In this document: in pieces, positions 41,619 to 50,936 of the stretch | Layout: each line of letters starts with the position of its first letter | How positions within the stretch are numbered: the first letter of the stretch is position 1 | DNA from: Collinsella sp. | GTDB taxonomy: Bacteria; Actinomycetota; Coriobacteriia; Coriobacteriales; Coriobacteriaceae | Length of the DNA: 64,000 nucleotides | Assembly: GCA_019414055.1 (NCBI GenBank) | Contig: DXMV01000025.1 | Location: 1 to 64,000, forward strand | Reading direction: 5' to 3' | Notes under the pieces: generated by a model | Seen by the model: only the letters and a program-made list of their open reading frames with translations | Database searches by the model: none | Told to the model about the DNA's origin: nothing | Made by a program: the position numbers and the translations under genes

Positions 41619-42335
41619 ATGCCGGGTTTAGGAACGATCATCAACGTCGCGCTTTTGATTGCGGGCGGTCTGCTGGGCCTCATGGGCGGGCGCTTCATTA
41701 CGCCCCGCATCCAAGACACGCTCATGAAGGCGTCGGGGTTGTGCGTTCTGTTTATCGGCCTAGGCGGCACCATGCAAAAGATGCTCGTTATCGATGGAGA
41801 GGCGTTGGCGACCACCGGCACCACCATGCTTATCGTCTCATTTGCCCTCGGTTCGCTCATCGGCGAGGCCATCAACCTGGAGGCCGCCATCGAAAACCTC
41901 GGCGAATGGCTCAAGCGCAAAACCGGCAGTGAGGGAGACAACGAGTTCACCAATGCCTTTGTCTCGGCATCGCTGACCGTCTGCATCGGTGCCATGGCTA
42001 TCGTGGGTTCAATCCAAGATGGCCTGCTCGGCGACTGGTCCACACTTGCCCTCAAGGGCGCGCTGGACTGCATCATCGTCTGCACCATGACGGCCTCGCT
42101 CGGCCGTGGCTGCATCTTCTCGGCCCTGCCCGTCGCCGTATTCCAGGGAACGATCACGCTCTTTGCCGGCGCGCTCTCCCCCATCATGACCACCGCGGCC
42201 CTCGACAGCCTATCACTCGTGGGCTCTATGCTCATCTTCTGCGTCGGCGTCAACCTTATCCGTCCTCAGACCTTCCGCACGGCCAATATGCTCCCCTCCG
42301 TTGTCATAGCCGTCATCTACGCCCTCCTGTTCTAA
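41619..42335 (+). CDS. DUF554 membrane protein
   Basis: 238 residues from ATG at 41619 after GGAGGG. About seven membrane segments and the DUF554 pattern PGLGTIINVALLIAGGLLGL, LGSLIGEAINLE and VGSIQDGL. This family has no firm function; possible transport roles are only proposed. Confidence 0.88.
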   Translation: MPGLGTIINVALLIAGGLLGLMGGRFITPRIQDTLMKASGLCVLFIGLGGTMQKMLVIDGEALATTGTTMLIVSFALGSLIGEAINLEAAIENLGEWLKRKTGSEGDNEFTNAFVSASLTVCIGAMAIVGSIQDGLLGDWSTLALKGALDCIIVCTMTASLGRGCIFSALPVAVFQGTITLFAGALSPIMTTAALDSLSLVGSMLIFCVGVNLIRPQTFRTANMLPSVVIAVIYALLF

Positions 42336-42422
42336 ACTATCTGCATAGTGGTATCTCGAACATCTGTTTGATGCTGTGCTATGATATGAGGTCACCGAAG
42401 CTGCGTTAGGAGAGGAGAGACG

Positions 42423-44168
42423 GTGGCCGACCAGGACATCAAGATGCTCATCGAGCGCATTATGGCCGAGGCTCGAACCCATCAGTCCGCCCGCTTCTCA
42501 AATGAGATCTACGCAGACGAGCCGATTCTCAAGACCGGCCGGCAGATGCAGAACTTCCTCCCCGACCAGTACCGCAAGATGCGCGAGATATCGCGTTGGC
42601 AAGATGACCCCAAGGGCGGCGCGGGCCGCTGGCTTTCGGAGGCCGAGCTTTTCTACCGCCAAGGCCTGCTGATGGCCGACTTTGAGGACGACTGCCCCTA
42701 CAACGGCACTTTTAAATCGTACTTTCCCACCTACAACGCCATGAGCGATCGGCAGCTGCGCGGCTATTTTACCTGGCGTGCCCAAGTGCGCCGCGGAACC
42801 GTCGAGGAAACGTCTACGTCCTTTGCCTTCCTGTATCTCTATGAGTTGATCTGCGGTATTGGCGTAGATGACCCACTCGATGGTTTTAGCAAGATCAAAG
42901 CCTTTTGGGATGCCTATCGCACCTTCGAGCCCGGCATCGACCGGTTTGTACGCGTGTGGCTGCAGGATTACGCCGTATTCCACGGGCTCGACCCCAAGCT
43001 GCTTCGCGACTCTAAAACCGTCATGTTCGATAACGCCCTCATCGAGCTGCGCCGCGCAGCTCGAGACCTTGTACCCGCGCCGGCGCCGTCGGACCAGGCC
43101 CCCAAACGTCGCAAGACCTCCGGGCCCACGCTTCCCCTTCCGCCCGATGAGGCGCATGAGGAGCGGCTCATGGCTGCCATCGACGCGCTCTCGACGTACA
43201 ACCTGAATAACTCACGGCTCGACCGCTCCCACCATCGCGACCTGCGCCACGTGGCATGCGCCGTGTATGTCCGTATGGCGCGCTACTATGACACGCACCG
43301 AAAGACCGGCATCGTAGCGAGCTTGTTTGGGGAGGAGACGGCCATGCCCTACACCATGTTTGCCTCGGCCGTGTTCTTTGCGCCCGAGCGCCACGGAGAC
43401 TGCGAATATCGTCTGGACCCCATTCACATCTACCGCTGCCAAAATGGCTTTTGGGAATGCATGCGCGTCCACGGCAGCAGACAAAAAAGCAGCAAGCTCG
43501 GTGAGATGATGCGCGCTTGCGATCAGCGCCTGCGCTTGGCACTGGATCCCGGCCATCCCCTTAAGGAAGAGAAGGTCCCCAAATATCTGGCTAAGATTAT
43601 CGATGACGAGATCGTGGCATGGCTTTCATGGGATGCCGCACATCAGCCCGTCAAGATCGATATCGACCTGAGCCAGCTGGGGCACATTCGGAGCGCCGCC
43701 GCGCAAACGCGTGAAGCGCTTTTGATCGATGAGGAGCGCGAGGACGGCACGCTTGCGGATGCCGAAGTGGCGGTTGCCGAACGACGGGAAGCCGAGCCCG
43801 TGGCCGACACGATCGCCGAACCCGTCGCGACGGCCATGCAGCAGGACGAGGCTAGCGAGCCGACCATCTCCACCGAGCAGTTTGGCGTCGTAGCACCGCT
43901 TCTCGCGCCGACGCCCACGCCCGCCGACACCGCGTCCGCACTCGACCCCGCCGCAGACGCCTATCTTCGAGCACTACTCGAGCAAAACGCAGCACAGACG
44001 GCATCGGCGGTGGAACAGTCGGGCAAGAGTGAGGACATGCTCGTCGATAGCATCAACGAAGCGCTCTTTGACCTGGTGGGCGACACCGTTATTGAATTTG
44101 GCTCAGCAGGACCGCAAATTATCGAGGACTACGAAGCAGACGTGAGAGGATACTTAGACCATGAGTGA
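42423..44168 (+). CDS. TerB_N/TerB_C domain protein
   Basis: 581 residues from GTG at 42423, after AGGAGAGGAGAG. Residues about 60-200 form a TerB_N domain (GRWLSEAELFYRQGLLMADF, YFPTYNAMSDRQLRGYFTWR, TSFAFLYLYELICGIG). The C-terminus (ALFDLVGDTVIEFGSAGPQI then EDYEADVRGYL) matches TerB_C. An Ala/Glu-rich linker of about 100 residues joins them. TerB-related domains were first noted in tellurite and phage resistance. Here it is the first gene of a three-gene operon with a DUF2791 ATPase (8-base overlap) and an Lhr-like helicase, so a part in DNA processing or defence is inferred. Confidence 0.85.
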   Translation: MADQDIKMLIERIMAEARTHQSARFSNEIYADEPILKTGRQMQNFLPDQYRKMREISRWQDDPKGGAGRWLSEAELFYRQGLLMADFEDDCPYNGTFKSYFPTYNAMSDRQLRGYFTWRAQVRRGTVEETSTSFAFLYLYELICGIGVDDPLDGFSKIKAFWDAYRTFEPGIDRFVRVWLQDYAVFHGLDPKLLRDSKTVMFDNALIELRRAARDLVPAPAPSDQAPKRRKTSGPTLPLPPDEAHEERLMAAIDALSTYNLNNSRLDRSHHRDLRHVACAVYVRMARYYDTHRKTGIVASLFGEETAMPYTMFASAVFFAPERHGDCEYRLDPIHIYRCQNGFWECMRVHGSRQKSSKLGEMMRACDQRLRLALDPGHPLKEEKVPKYLAKIIDDEIVAWLSWDAAHQPVKIDIDLSQLGHIRSAAAQTREALLIDEEREDGTLADAEVAVAERREAEPVADTIAEPVATAMQQDEASEPTISTEQFGVVAPLLAPTPTPADTASALDPAADAYLRALLEQNAAQTASAVEQSGKSEDMLVDSINEALFDLVGDTVIEFGSAGPQIIEDYEADVRGYLDHE

Positions 44169-45465
44169 TACCGCATCCGCAGCACCCCGTGTGCCCAAGC
44201 GCGTCGCCGCCGTCATTCTCAACTCGCTCAAGGGCGGCGTTGTCCCGCGCATTGGCCTTCCCTATATCACCGTGGGGCGAGAGATCGAGATCCGTGCTCT
44301 GCTCACCGATCTGAGCCTCATCGCCGATGGCGGCGCAAGCTTCCGTTTTCTAGTCGGTCGCTACGGCGCCGGCAAGAGCTTTTTGCTCCAGACCATCCGA
44401 ACACATGCCATGGGCGAGGGCTTTGTGGTCGCCGATGCCGACCTTTCCCCCGAACGCCGTCTACAGGGCGGCCAGGGCCAGGGCCTTGCCACCTATCGCG
44501 AGCTCATCCGCAACATATCGACCAAGACGCGCCCCGAGGGCGGCGCGCTCAACCTTATCCTGGATCGCTGGGTCGCCTCGTGTGCCGACGCCGATGAGTC
44601 TGCCGTTAATGCCCAACTGGCCCCGCTCGAGGAGATGGTCCACGGCTTTGACTTCACCCGCATGCTCCGCCGCTATCGCACGGCCGCATCCGAGGGCGAC
44701 GAAGAGGCCATGAGCCGCGTGACCAAATGGATCCGCGGCGAGTACCGCACCAAGAGCGAGGCTCGCGCCGAACTGGGCTCCTCGACCATCATCAGCGACG
44801 ACGACTGGTACGACTACGTTAAGCTCATTGCGCGCTTTTTGGTCTGCAGCGGCTACAAGGGCATGCTGGTACTCATCGACGAGCTCGTGAATCTGTATAA
44901 GATTCCCAACGCGATCACGCGACAGTACAACTACGAGAAAATCCTAACGATGTACAACGACACGCTCCAGGGCAAAGCGCAGTACCTGGGCATGATCATG
45001 GGCGGCACGCCGACCTCTATCGAGGACCGCCGCCGCGGCGTCTTTTCCTACGAAGCCCTTCGGAGCCGTCTCGCTCAGGGCCGTTTTGTGCGCGATGATC
45101 TCAAAGACATGCTCGCTCCCATCATCCGCCTGCAGCCACTCACCTACGAGGAGCTGCTGGTGCTCATCGAAAAGCTCATGCAAATTCACGCCGGCTACTT
45201 TGGCTGGACGCCCACGCTTACCGAGAACGACTTGGTGGACTTCCTCAAGATTGAGTTTGGCCGCGTGGGGGCCGACACGCATCTGACGCCCCGCGAGGTC
45301 ATCCGCGACTTTATCGAACTGCTCGATATCCTGTGTCAAAACCCCGATGCTAACGTGGCCGAGTTACTGCAAAGCGTCGGTGGCGACGCGCTGGCGCCGG
45401 CAGCCGCAACAGACGACACCGGCACCGCAGGCGGCGACCGCAACTTCGCCGAGTTCACCATCTAA
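44161..45465 (+). CDS. BrxD-type P-loop ATPase (DUF2791)
   Basis: 434 residues. Walker A is GRYGAGKS (66-73) and Walker B MLVLIDE (235-241), with the DUF2791 features RIGLPYITVGRE near the N-terminus, GGTPTSIEDRRRGVFSYEAL and LTPREVIRDFIELLDIL. This is the family of BrxD, an accessory gene of some BREX (pgl-type) phage-defence loci. It starts within the end of the TerB gene, so they are translationally coupled. No PglZ, PglX methylase or other BREX core gene is in the window. It probably works on DNA together with the helicase downstream. Confidence 0.88.
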   Translation: MSDTASAAPRVPKRVAAVILNSLKGGVVPRIGLPYITVGREIEIRALLTDLSLIADGGASFRFLVGRYGAGKSFLLQTIRTHAMGEGFVVADADLSPERRLQGGQGQGLATYRELIRNISTKTRPEGGALNLILDRWVASCADADESAVNAQLAPLEEMVHGFDFTRMLRRYRTAASEGDEEAMSRVTKWIRGEYRTKSEARAELGSSTIISDDDWYDYVKLIARFLVCSGYKGMLVLIDELVNLYKIPNAITRQYNYEKILTMYNDTLQGKAQYLGMIMGGTPTSIEDRRRGVFSYEALRSRLAQGRFVRDDLKDMLAPIIRLQPLTYEELLVLIEKLMQIHAGYFGWTPTLTENDLVDFLKIEFGRVGADTHLTPREVIRDFIELLDILCQNPDANVAELLQSVGGDALAPAAATDDTGTAGGDRNFAEFTI

Positions 45466-45500
45466 CCTGCCAAAAAGGGACAGGTTTATTTTGGTAGGTT
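45464..45500 (+). repeat. Inverted repeat inside the TerB/ATPase/helicase operon
   Basis: AACCTGCCAAAA (45464-45475) and TTTTGGTAGGTT (45489-45500) pair over 12 bases with one G-U, starting at the ATPase stop codon. The loop contains GGGACAGG, which also forms a shorter alternative stem. It could be an attenuator limiting helicase expression, or a dispersed repeat. Confidence 0.6.
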
Positions 45501-45581
45501 TTATCTGGGCAAACGTTGAGACGGCAATGCAGCAAACCATTGCCAGCCGCGTTAAGAGGTTCGTATTTGAGAGGAGGCCCC

Positions 45582-48026
45582 GTGAACGCCTTTGACCGAT
45601 ATGCCCCGTTTATCCAGGATTTCATTTACTCCCACGATTGGGAGAGTCTGCGCTCCATCCAGGTTGCGGCGGCAGATGCCATCTTCAACACGCAAGACAA
45701 TGTGCTCCTAACGGCATCCACGGCATCTGGCAAAACTGAGGCGGCCTTCTTTCCCATCCTGACCGAGTTTTGGGAGAACCCGCCCGCGAGCGTGGGCGCC
45801 CTCTACATTGGCCCCCTCAAAGCACTCATCAACGACCAGTTCGTTCGCCTCAACGATCTGTGCGAAGAGGCCGATATCCCCGTCTGGCACTGGCACGGAG
45901 ATGTCTCGCAGTCGCACAAGGCAAAGCTCATCAAAAAGCCGAGCGGTATCCTACAGATTACGCCCGAATCACTCGAGGCACTCCTGATCCACAAGCACAT
46001 GGCAATCCCGCGTATGTTCTGCGACCTGCGCTATGTGGTCATCGACGAGGTCCACTCGCTCATGCGCGGTGATCGCGGCGGGCAGACACTCTGCCTTATC
46101 GAGCGTCTTTCGCGCATGGCGGGTGTGCGGCCCCGGCGCATCGGCCTTTCGGCCACCATCGGGGACCCGGAACGCACGGGTGCCTTCCTGTCGCAGGGGA
46201 CGGGACGCGACTGCGTCATCCCCCGCTTTGAGGAGCCGCGCCGCGTGTGGCGTATCTCCATGGAGCACTTCTACAACTCGGGCCCCCAGGCGCAGCAGCG
46301 AGGATTCACGAGCACAGGTCCGCAGGAAGCTGAGGTGCTCGCATGCGAGCGCATTGAGGCGGCACCGCCCGCGGCACTGCCCGTCAGCACCCAAGACATG
46401 CGTCATAGCGGGCAACTCACACAGGAGGAACGGCGCCAACGTCGCGGGCAGGCACGGGGCAAGGCTGCCCCCAAGGACCGTCGCACTTCCTCGGCCCCCG
46501 AGGGCGAAGTCGACATCCCGCAGGCAACCGAACAGGCACTGCTCAACCCCACCGACACCGCACCCGACAACGCCGACCCCGGCATGGGCTACATCTTTGA
46601 ACATACCCGCGGCCGCAAGTGCCTGATCTTTGCCAACTCGCGCGAGGAGGCAGAGGCCGTGTGCTCCATGTTGCGCAGCTACTGTGAAAACCGGCACGAG
46701 CCAGACCGCTTCCTTATCCATCATGGCAACCTCTCGGCATCGCTACGCGAGACCGCCGAGGAGCTCATGCGCGACGAAGAACAGGCACAGACAACCGTCA
46801 CCACCTCCACGCTGGAACTCGGCATTGATATCGGTCGCCTGGAGCGCGCGTTCCAGATCGATGCACCGTTTACCGTCAGCTCCTTTTTGCAGCGTATGGG
46901 CCGCACGGGACGCCGCGATCTTCCGCCCGAGATGTGGTTTGTCATGCGCGAGGAGGAGCCCGAGCCGCGCACGATGATGCCCGAAACGATACCCTGGAAG
47001 CTCCTGCAGGGCATCGCGCTCGTACAACTCTATCGCGAAGAAAAGTGGGTCGAGCCGCCCGAGCTCGATCGACTCCCCTACAGTTTGCTCTATCACCAGA
47101 CCATGTCGACGCTCGCCAGCACCGGCGAGCTCACACCGGCCGAGCTTGCTCAGCGTGTGCTCACGCTCAGCTATTTCCACCGCGTCTCGGCCGATGACTA
47201 TCGCGTACTGCTGCGCCACCTCATCAAGATCGACCACATCCAGGTCACCGAGGGCGGTGGGCTCATCGTGGGCCTCGCGGGCGAGCGCATCATCAACAAC
47301 TTTAAGTTCTACGCTGTGTTCCAGGAAAACGAGGAGTTTACCGTTCGCAGCGAATCGGCCGAGCTGGGCACGATCGTCAATCCCCCACCGCCCGGTGAGC
47401 GCATCGCTATCGCCGGACACTGCTGGATTGTCGAGGAAGTGGACTGGAAGCGTCATACTGTCTTTGCCACGCAGGTCAAGGGCCGTGTGCCGGCCTACTT
47501 TGGCGACTGCCCCGGCGACATCAATACACACGTACTCGAGCGCATGCGCAAGGCGCTCAACGAGCACACGGCATATCCGTACCTCATGGGCAACGCACGG
47601 GCACGCCTTACACAGGCTCGTCATACCGCCGAGATTTCGGGCGCGGGAACTAAACCGCTTATCAACCTTGGCGGCGACACCTGGGTACTCTTCCCCTGGC
47701 TGGGCAGTTACGCCTTTCTGGCGCTCGAACGTATGCTCAAGATTAAATGCGCCGCGGAGCTTGGCCTTCGCGGACTCGACCCTTCACGCCCGTACTTTAT
47801 GCAGTTTAAGATGAAGGCCGACGAGGAGACGTTCTTTGAGGTGCTCGCTTCCGAGGCCGAAAAGGGCTTCGACCCCATCGAGCTCGTCTACCCCGGCGAG
47901 GTGCCTTACTTTGATCGCTACGACGAATTCGTTCCCGAGGAGCTCGTGCGCAAAGGCTTCGCCGAAGGCGTGCTCGACATAGAGGGCATGAAGCAGCGTG
48001 TCCTCGGATGGCGTGACCACGCCTAA
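45582..48026 (+). CDS. Lhr/BrxHI-like superfamily 2 helicase
   Basis: 814 residues from GTG at 45582; GAGGAGG precedes it with ideal spacing. Motif I TASTASGKT (44-52), the DEVH box (155-158), GLSATIGDP, and motif VI QRMGRTGRR are present, followed by a long Lhr-type C-terminal region. BrxHI helicases of BREX loci belong here. An Ala/Pro/Arg-rich insert (residues around 255-330) sits between the RecA lobes. It is the third gene of the TerB_N-BrxD operon, 116 bases after the ATPase, and probably the DNA-moving motor of the module. Confidence 0.9.
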   Translation: MNAFDRYAPFIQDFIYSHDWESLRSIQVAAADAIFNTQDNVLLTASTASGKTEAAFFPILTEFWENPPASVGALYIGPLKALINDQFVRLNDLCEEADIPVWHWHGDVSQSHKAKLIKKPSGILQITPESLEALLIHKHMAIPRMFCDLRYVVIDEVHSLMRGDRGGQTLCLIERLSRMAGVRPRRIGLSATIGDPERTGAFLSQGTGRDCVIPRFEEPRRVWRISMEHFYNSGPQAQQRGFTSTGPQEAEVLACERIEAAPPAALPVSTQDMRHSGQLTQEERRQRRGQARGKAAPKDRRTSSAPEGEVDIPQATEQALLNPTDTAPDNADPGMGYIFEHTRGRKCLIFANSREEAEAVCSMLRSYCENRHEPDRFLIHHGNLSASLRETAEELMRDEEQAQTTVTTSTLELGIDIGRLERAFQIDAPFTVSSFLQRMGRTGRRDLPPEMWFVMREEEPEPRTMMPETIPWKLLQGIALVQLYREEKWVEPPELDRLPYSLLYHQTMSTLASTGELTPAELAQRVLTLSYFHRVSADDYRVLLRHLIKIDHIQVTEGGGLIVGLAGERIINNFKFYAVFQENEEFTVRSESAELGTIVNPPPPGERIAIAGHCWIVEEVDWKRHTVFATQVKGRVPAYFGDCPGDINTHVLERMRKALNEHTAYPYLMGNARARLTQARHTAEISGAGTKPLINLGGDTWVLFPWLGSYAFLALERMLKIKCAAELGLRGLDPSRPYFMQFKMKADEETFFEVLASEAEKGFDPIELVYPGEVPYFDRYDEFVPEELVRKGFAEGVLDIEGMKQRVLGWRDHA

Positions 48027-48052
48027 GGCCAGTCTTTTTAGGACGGAGAGAC

Positions 48053-48931
48053 TTACTTGTCGTGAAGGACGGTGCCGAGGAAGTCGGTGTCGAAGGGCAC
48101 GGCTTCGGCAAAAGCGTAGTCGCCGTCGCTGGCGATGAGCAGGTAGTTCTCCTCGCCGCCGAACTCCGCATCGCCACATGGGACCACCCAGGCGTGGGCG
48201 AACACCTCGAGTGCCGTGGCAGCGCAGTCGCGCAGGAACGTCACATCGCTCCCCTCGCTTGCGCTCACGATATTGGCCACGTAGATACCCCCGGGGTTCA
48301 GGCTGCCCCGCACTAAACGCAACGCCTCAACGGTCGCCAGCTCGCGCACGGGCTCGGCACCGCCAAAGCAATCGCTCACGACCACGTCGTAGCGACGATG
48401 GCCCACGCTCGTCACGCCCAGATACGAGCGAGCCTCAGCGGTAATCACCCGCAGGCGGTCGCCCACCATGCGCTCCAGCTCGTCCAGGTAAAACCAACGA
48501 CGTGCCAGGCGCGTAATCTCGGCATCGTACTCAATGACGTCCATGCGCAAGCTCTCGTGCGACATCAGCGCAAACTTGGGATAGGCAAACCCGCCGCCGC
48601 CCAGCATGAGCATGCGGTCGATACCGTGACCATAGGCGTCATGCATTGCGCGCTCGGCCTCAAACACGTCGTCAAACGCACGATAGTACGCAAAGACGGG
48701 CTCTGCCCAACGCTCGCCAACGTAGCTCGCGCTTTGGTAGACCCCACCCTGCACCAACACGCGGACCTCGCCGCCGCCCTCATCGTGCACGCGCTTCACG
48801 CGCGCCAGTCCATTGCGGGTCCTCGCGACCTGCAAACAGGCAGCGCGAACAGCGACGGCGGCCGCACCAAGCGCCGCAGCACCTAGGGCAACGCCGGCGA
48901 CGACACCAGCAGAAACACTCGGCTTGTTCAT
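48053..48931 (-). CDS. Spermidine synthase-like methyltransferase-fold protein, membrane-anchored
   Basis: 292 residues. A hydrophobic N-terminal segment (AGVVAGVALGAAALGAAAVA) is followed by a Rossmann methyltransferase-like domain with MLMLGGGGFAYPKFA, VIEYDAEI and VVVSDCFGG, the pattern of spermidine synthases and their relatives. The catalytic aspartates for polyamine transfer are not all clear, so real polyamine synthesis is uncertain. It follows elp3 without a gap. Confidence 0.75.
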   Translation of the reverse strand: MNKPSVSAGVVAGVALGAAALGAAAVAVRAACLQVARTRNGLARVKRVHDEGGGEVRVLVQGGVYQSASYVGERWAEPVFAYYRAFDDVFEAERAMHDAYGHGIDRMLMLGGGGFAYPKFALMSHESLRMDVIEYDAEITRLARRWFYLDELERMVGDRLRVITAEARSYLGVTSVGHRRYDVVVSDCFGGAEPVRELATVEALRLVRGSLNPGGIYVANIVSASEGSDVTFLRDCAATALEVFAHAWVVPCGDAEFGGEENYLLIASDGDYAFAEAVPFDTDFLGTVLHDK

Positions 48932-50839
48932 CTAGAGCTCCTTTTGCAGATAGAGTCCATGGTCGTAAAAACCCAAATGGCGATAGTACTCACGCGTGCC
49001 GATCGCGCTGATCACGTTGATGTGCGTATACCCCGCGTCCCGAACAATCTCGCACGCACGCTCTACGAGCAAACGCCCCAACCCGTGATGCTGCGCCGCC
49101 TGGCCCTGGTCGCCCACACGTGCCGCCATGCCATACACGTGCACCTCGCGAATCATCGCCTCGTCCGGCGTCGTCGGCAACTCGTCCGCATGTGCGGCAA
49201 CAAAAGCGCGGTCGGGAAGCGACAGCCGCAAAAAGCCCGCAATCTTGCCCTCGGGCGTCACCCATTGCAAAAAGCGCTCGTGCGTCACCGGCGTCTCGTA
49301 CGTCACTTCCTCGTCAAGGGTCAACTCGTCCAGGTCGGCACCCGCCGTGCTGATCTCGCGATAGCGGATCTCACGCACCGTCGCGCCTTCTCCACGAGCC
49401 GACAAGCGGTTCTCAACGAGCTGGCGCAGGTTGGGTTTCTTGTTGCCCACCATAATGTCGTCGGAACTAAAGTCGCGAATCATACGGCTAATGCGGCAGA
49501 ACGCCGGCGTCACTACGATGTCGTCGGCCAACACATCGAGCAGCTCTTCCTCGGTATAGGGACGCCACTCGCCGCGCTCATAGCAGCCCACCAGACGCGA
49601 GCCCTCGATGAGCGCGCACGGGTAGACCTTGACCTCGTCGGGCATAAAGGCGCCCTCGGTCATAAAGCGCTCGTAGTCACGCTTGTCCCCCTCGGGAGTG
49701 GCGCCCAGCAAGTTGAGCATAAAGTGCGCGTGGATCTTAAAGCCAAATAGGCGCGCGAGCGAAAACGCTCGCTCGATCTGTGCCACCGTAATACGGCGCT
49801 CGTTAATGTCGAGCAGGCGCTGGTCAAGACTCTGGATGCCCATCTGTATCTTGGTGCAGCCCAGGCGGCGGATGAGCGTAAGCGCCTGCGGCGTTACGGC
49901 ATCGGGGCGCGTCTCGATAACGAGTCCCACCACGCGATGCTTCGCCATCTCGTTGATGCGCTGCTGACGCTCGAGCTCCTCCATCGTTGCCGTCTGCCAC
50001 TCGGCAACCTCACCCCACGGCGTACCGGGGCCGTACAGGCGTCGCACTGCACGGTTATAGCCACCCACGGCAGCATCTACGCGCCCCTGCTCGTCGGCAA
50101 CGCCAGCAGCGGGCTCAGCCTCGTCTGTCGCAATGCCGGCGGCCCGATAGCGCTCGCGACGCTCCGCCACCACCGGCGGCAGGGCATCGGCGGGAGCGTC
50201 ATCGAGCAGGCGCCCCGCCTCGGCACGACTGATGCCCGGACGCGCCAGCATGGGGTTGGCCGCCACGCCGGCGACGGCATCGTCATTGAGCGCACGGAAA
50301 AGCTCCGACATAAACCACGTCTGATACCCTTGCGGATAGTCGCTCCAGGTACCGCCGAGCACGATGAGCTCGATCTTGTCGGTCGCATGCCCCATCTGCG
50401 AAAGCGCGGTCAGGCGAGCGCTCACCTGCAGATACGGGTCGAAGCAGCTTTGCTCCGCACGGGCGCACGCCGGCTCAGCGTGCAGATAGCTCTTGGGCAT
50501 GCGCAGGTCGTTGGGGCAAAACAGGCAATCGCCCGAACAGGGCCACGGCTTGGTGATGACGGTAATGGTCGCTACGCCCGAAGCCGTGCGGCGAGGCTTC
50601 ATACGCAGCACCTGCAGCAGTTGACGTTCCAGATCGGCATCGACATTCCACCCAGCCCAACGAGCCGGTTCCTCACGTTTAACCCGCTGGTAGAACGGCA
50701 GCAGACGGCGCTTGGCCAGGTCGCGTTTGTCGGCACCCTCGCGGCGTGCCTCGGCATGTATCAGTTTGACGAGCGCCTTGTCGTCCACGGTCTCACCGCG
50801 GCGCAGAGCCTCGAGTATGTTCAAGATAATCTGTTCCAT
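48932..50839 (-). CDS. Elp3-family tRNA uridine-34 acetyltransferase/radical SAM enzyme
   Basis: 635 residues. Radical-SAM domain with the cluster motif CSGDCLFC (CxxxCxxC) and VLGGTWSDYPQGYQ, then a C-terminal GNAT acetyltransferase domain (GLGRLLVERACEIVRDAGYT, HINVISAIGTREYYRHLGFY). Elp3 makes the cm5 side chain on wobble uridine of tRNAs; bacterial forms act without the other Elongator subunits. The central region has an extra insert (about residues 200-290) rich in Ala and Arg. A terminator lies just upstream (50851-50892). Confidence 0.9.
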   Translation of the reverse strand: MEQIILNILEALRRGETVDDKALVKLIHAEARREGADKRDLAKRRLLPFYQRVKREEPARWAGWNVDADLERQLLQVLRMKPRRTASGVATITVITKPWPCSGDCLFCPNDLRMPKSYLHAEPACARAEQSCFDPYLQVSARLTALSQMGHATDKIELIVLGGTWSDYPQGYQTWFMSELFRALNDDAVAGVAANPMLARPGISRAEAGRLLDDAPADALPPVVAERRERYRAAGIATDEAEPAAGVADEQGRVDAAVGGYNRAVRRLYGPGTPWGEVAEWQTATMEELERQQRINEMAKHRVVGLVIETRPDAVTPQALTLIRRLGCTKIQMGIQSLDQRLLDINERRITVAQIERAFSLARLFGFKIHAHFMLNLLGATPEGDKRDYERFMTEGAFMPDEVKVYPCALIEGSRLVGCYERGEWRPYTEEELLDVLADDIVVTPAFCRISRMIRDFSSDDIMVGNKKPNLRQLVENRLSARGEGATVREIRYREISTAGADLDELTLDEEVTYETPVTHERFLQWVTPEGKIAGFLRLSLPDRAFVAAHADELPTTPDEAMIREVHVYGMAARVGDQGQAAQHHGLGRLLVERACEIVRDAGYTHINVISAIGTREYYRHLGFYDHGLYLQKEL

Positions 50840-50850
50840 GTCCCCATTGT

Positions 50851-50892
50851 AAAGGCAAAGGCGCCGGAGCCAGTCACGGCCCCGGCGCCTCC
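50851..50892 (-). terminator. Terminator after the DUF4097 gene
   Basis: AGGCGCCGG (50859-50867) and CCGGCGCCT (50882-50890) pair perfectly; on the minus strand TTTGCCTTT follows. It lies between the DUF4097 gene and elp3. Confidence 0.6.
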
Positions 50893-50936
50893 ATCAAAGA
50901 GCATGCCTATATGTACCGATCTCCGAAAACCGCCCA

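Noticed and set aside
42423..48026. A complete BREX system
   Set aside because: Only BrxD- and BrxHI-like genes are present; no PglZ, methylase, BrxA/B/C or PglW in the window.
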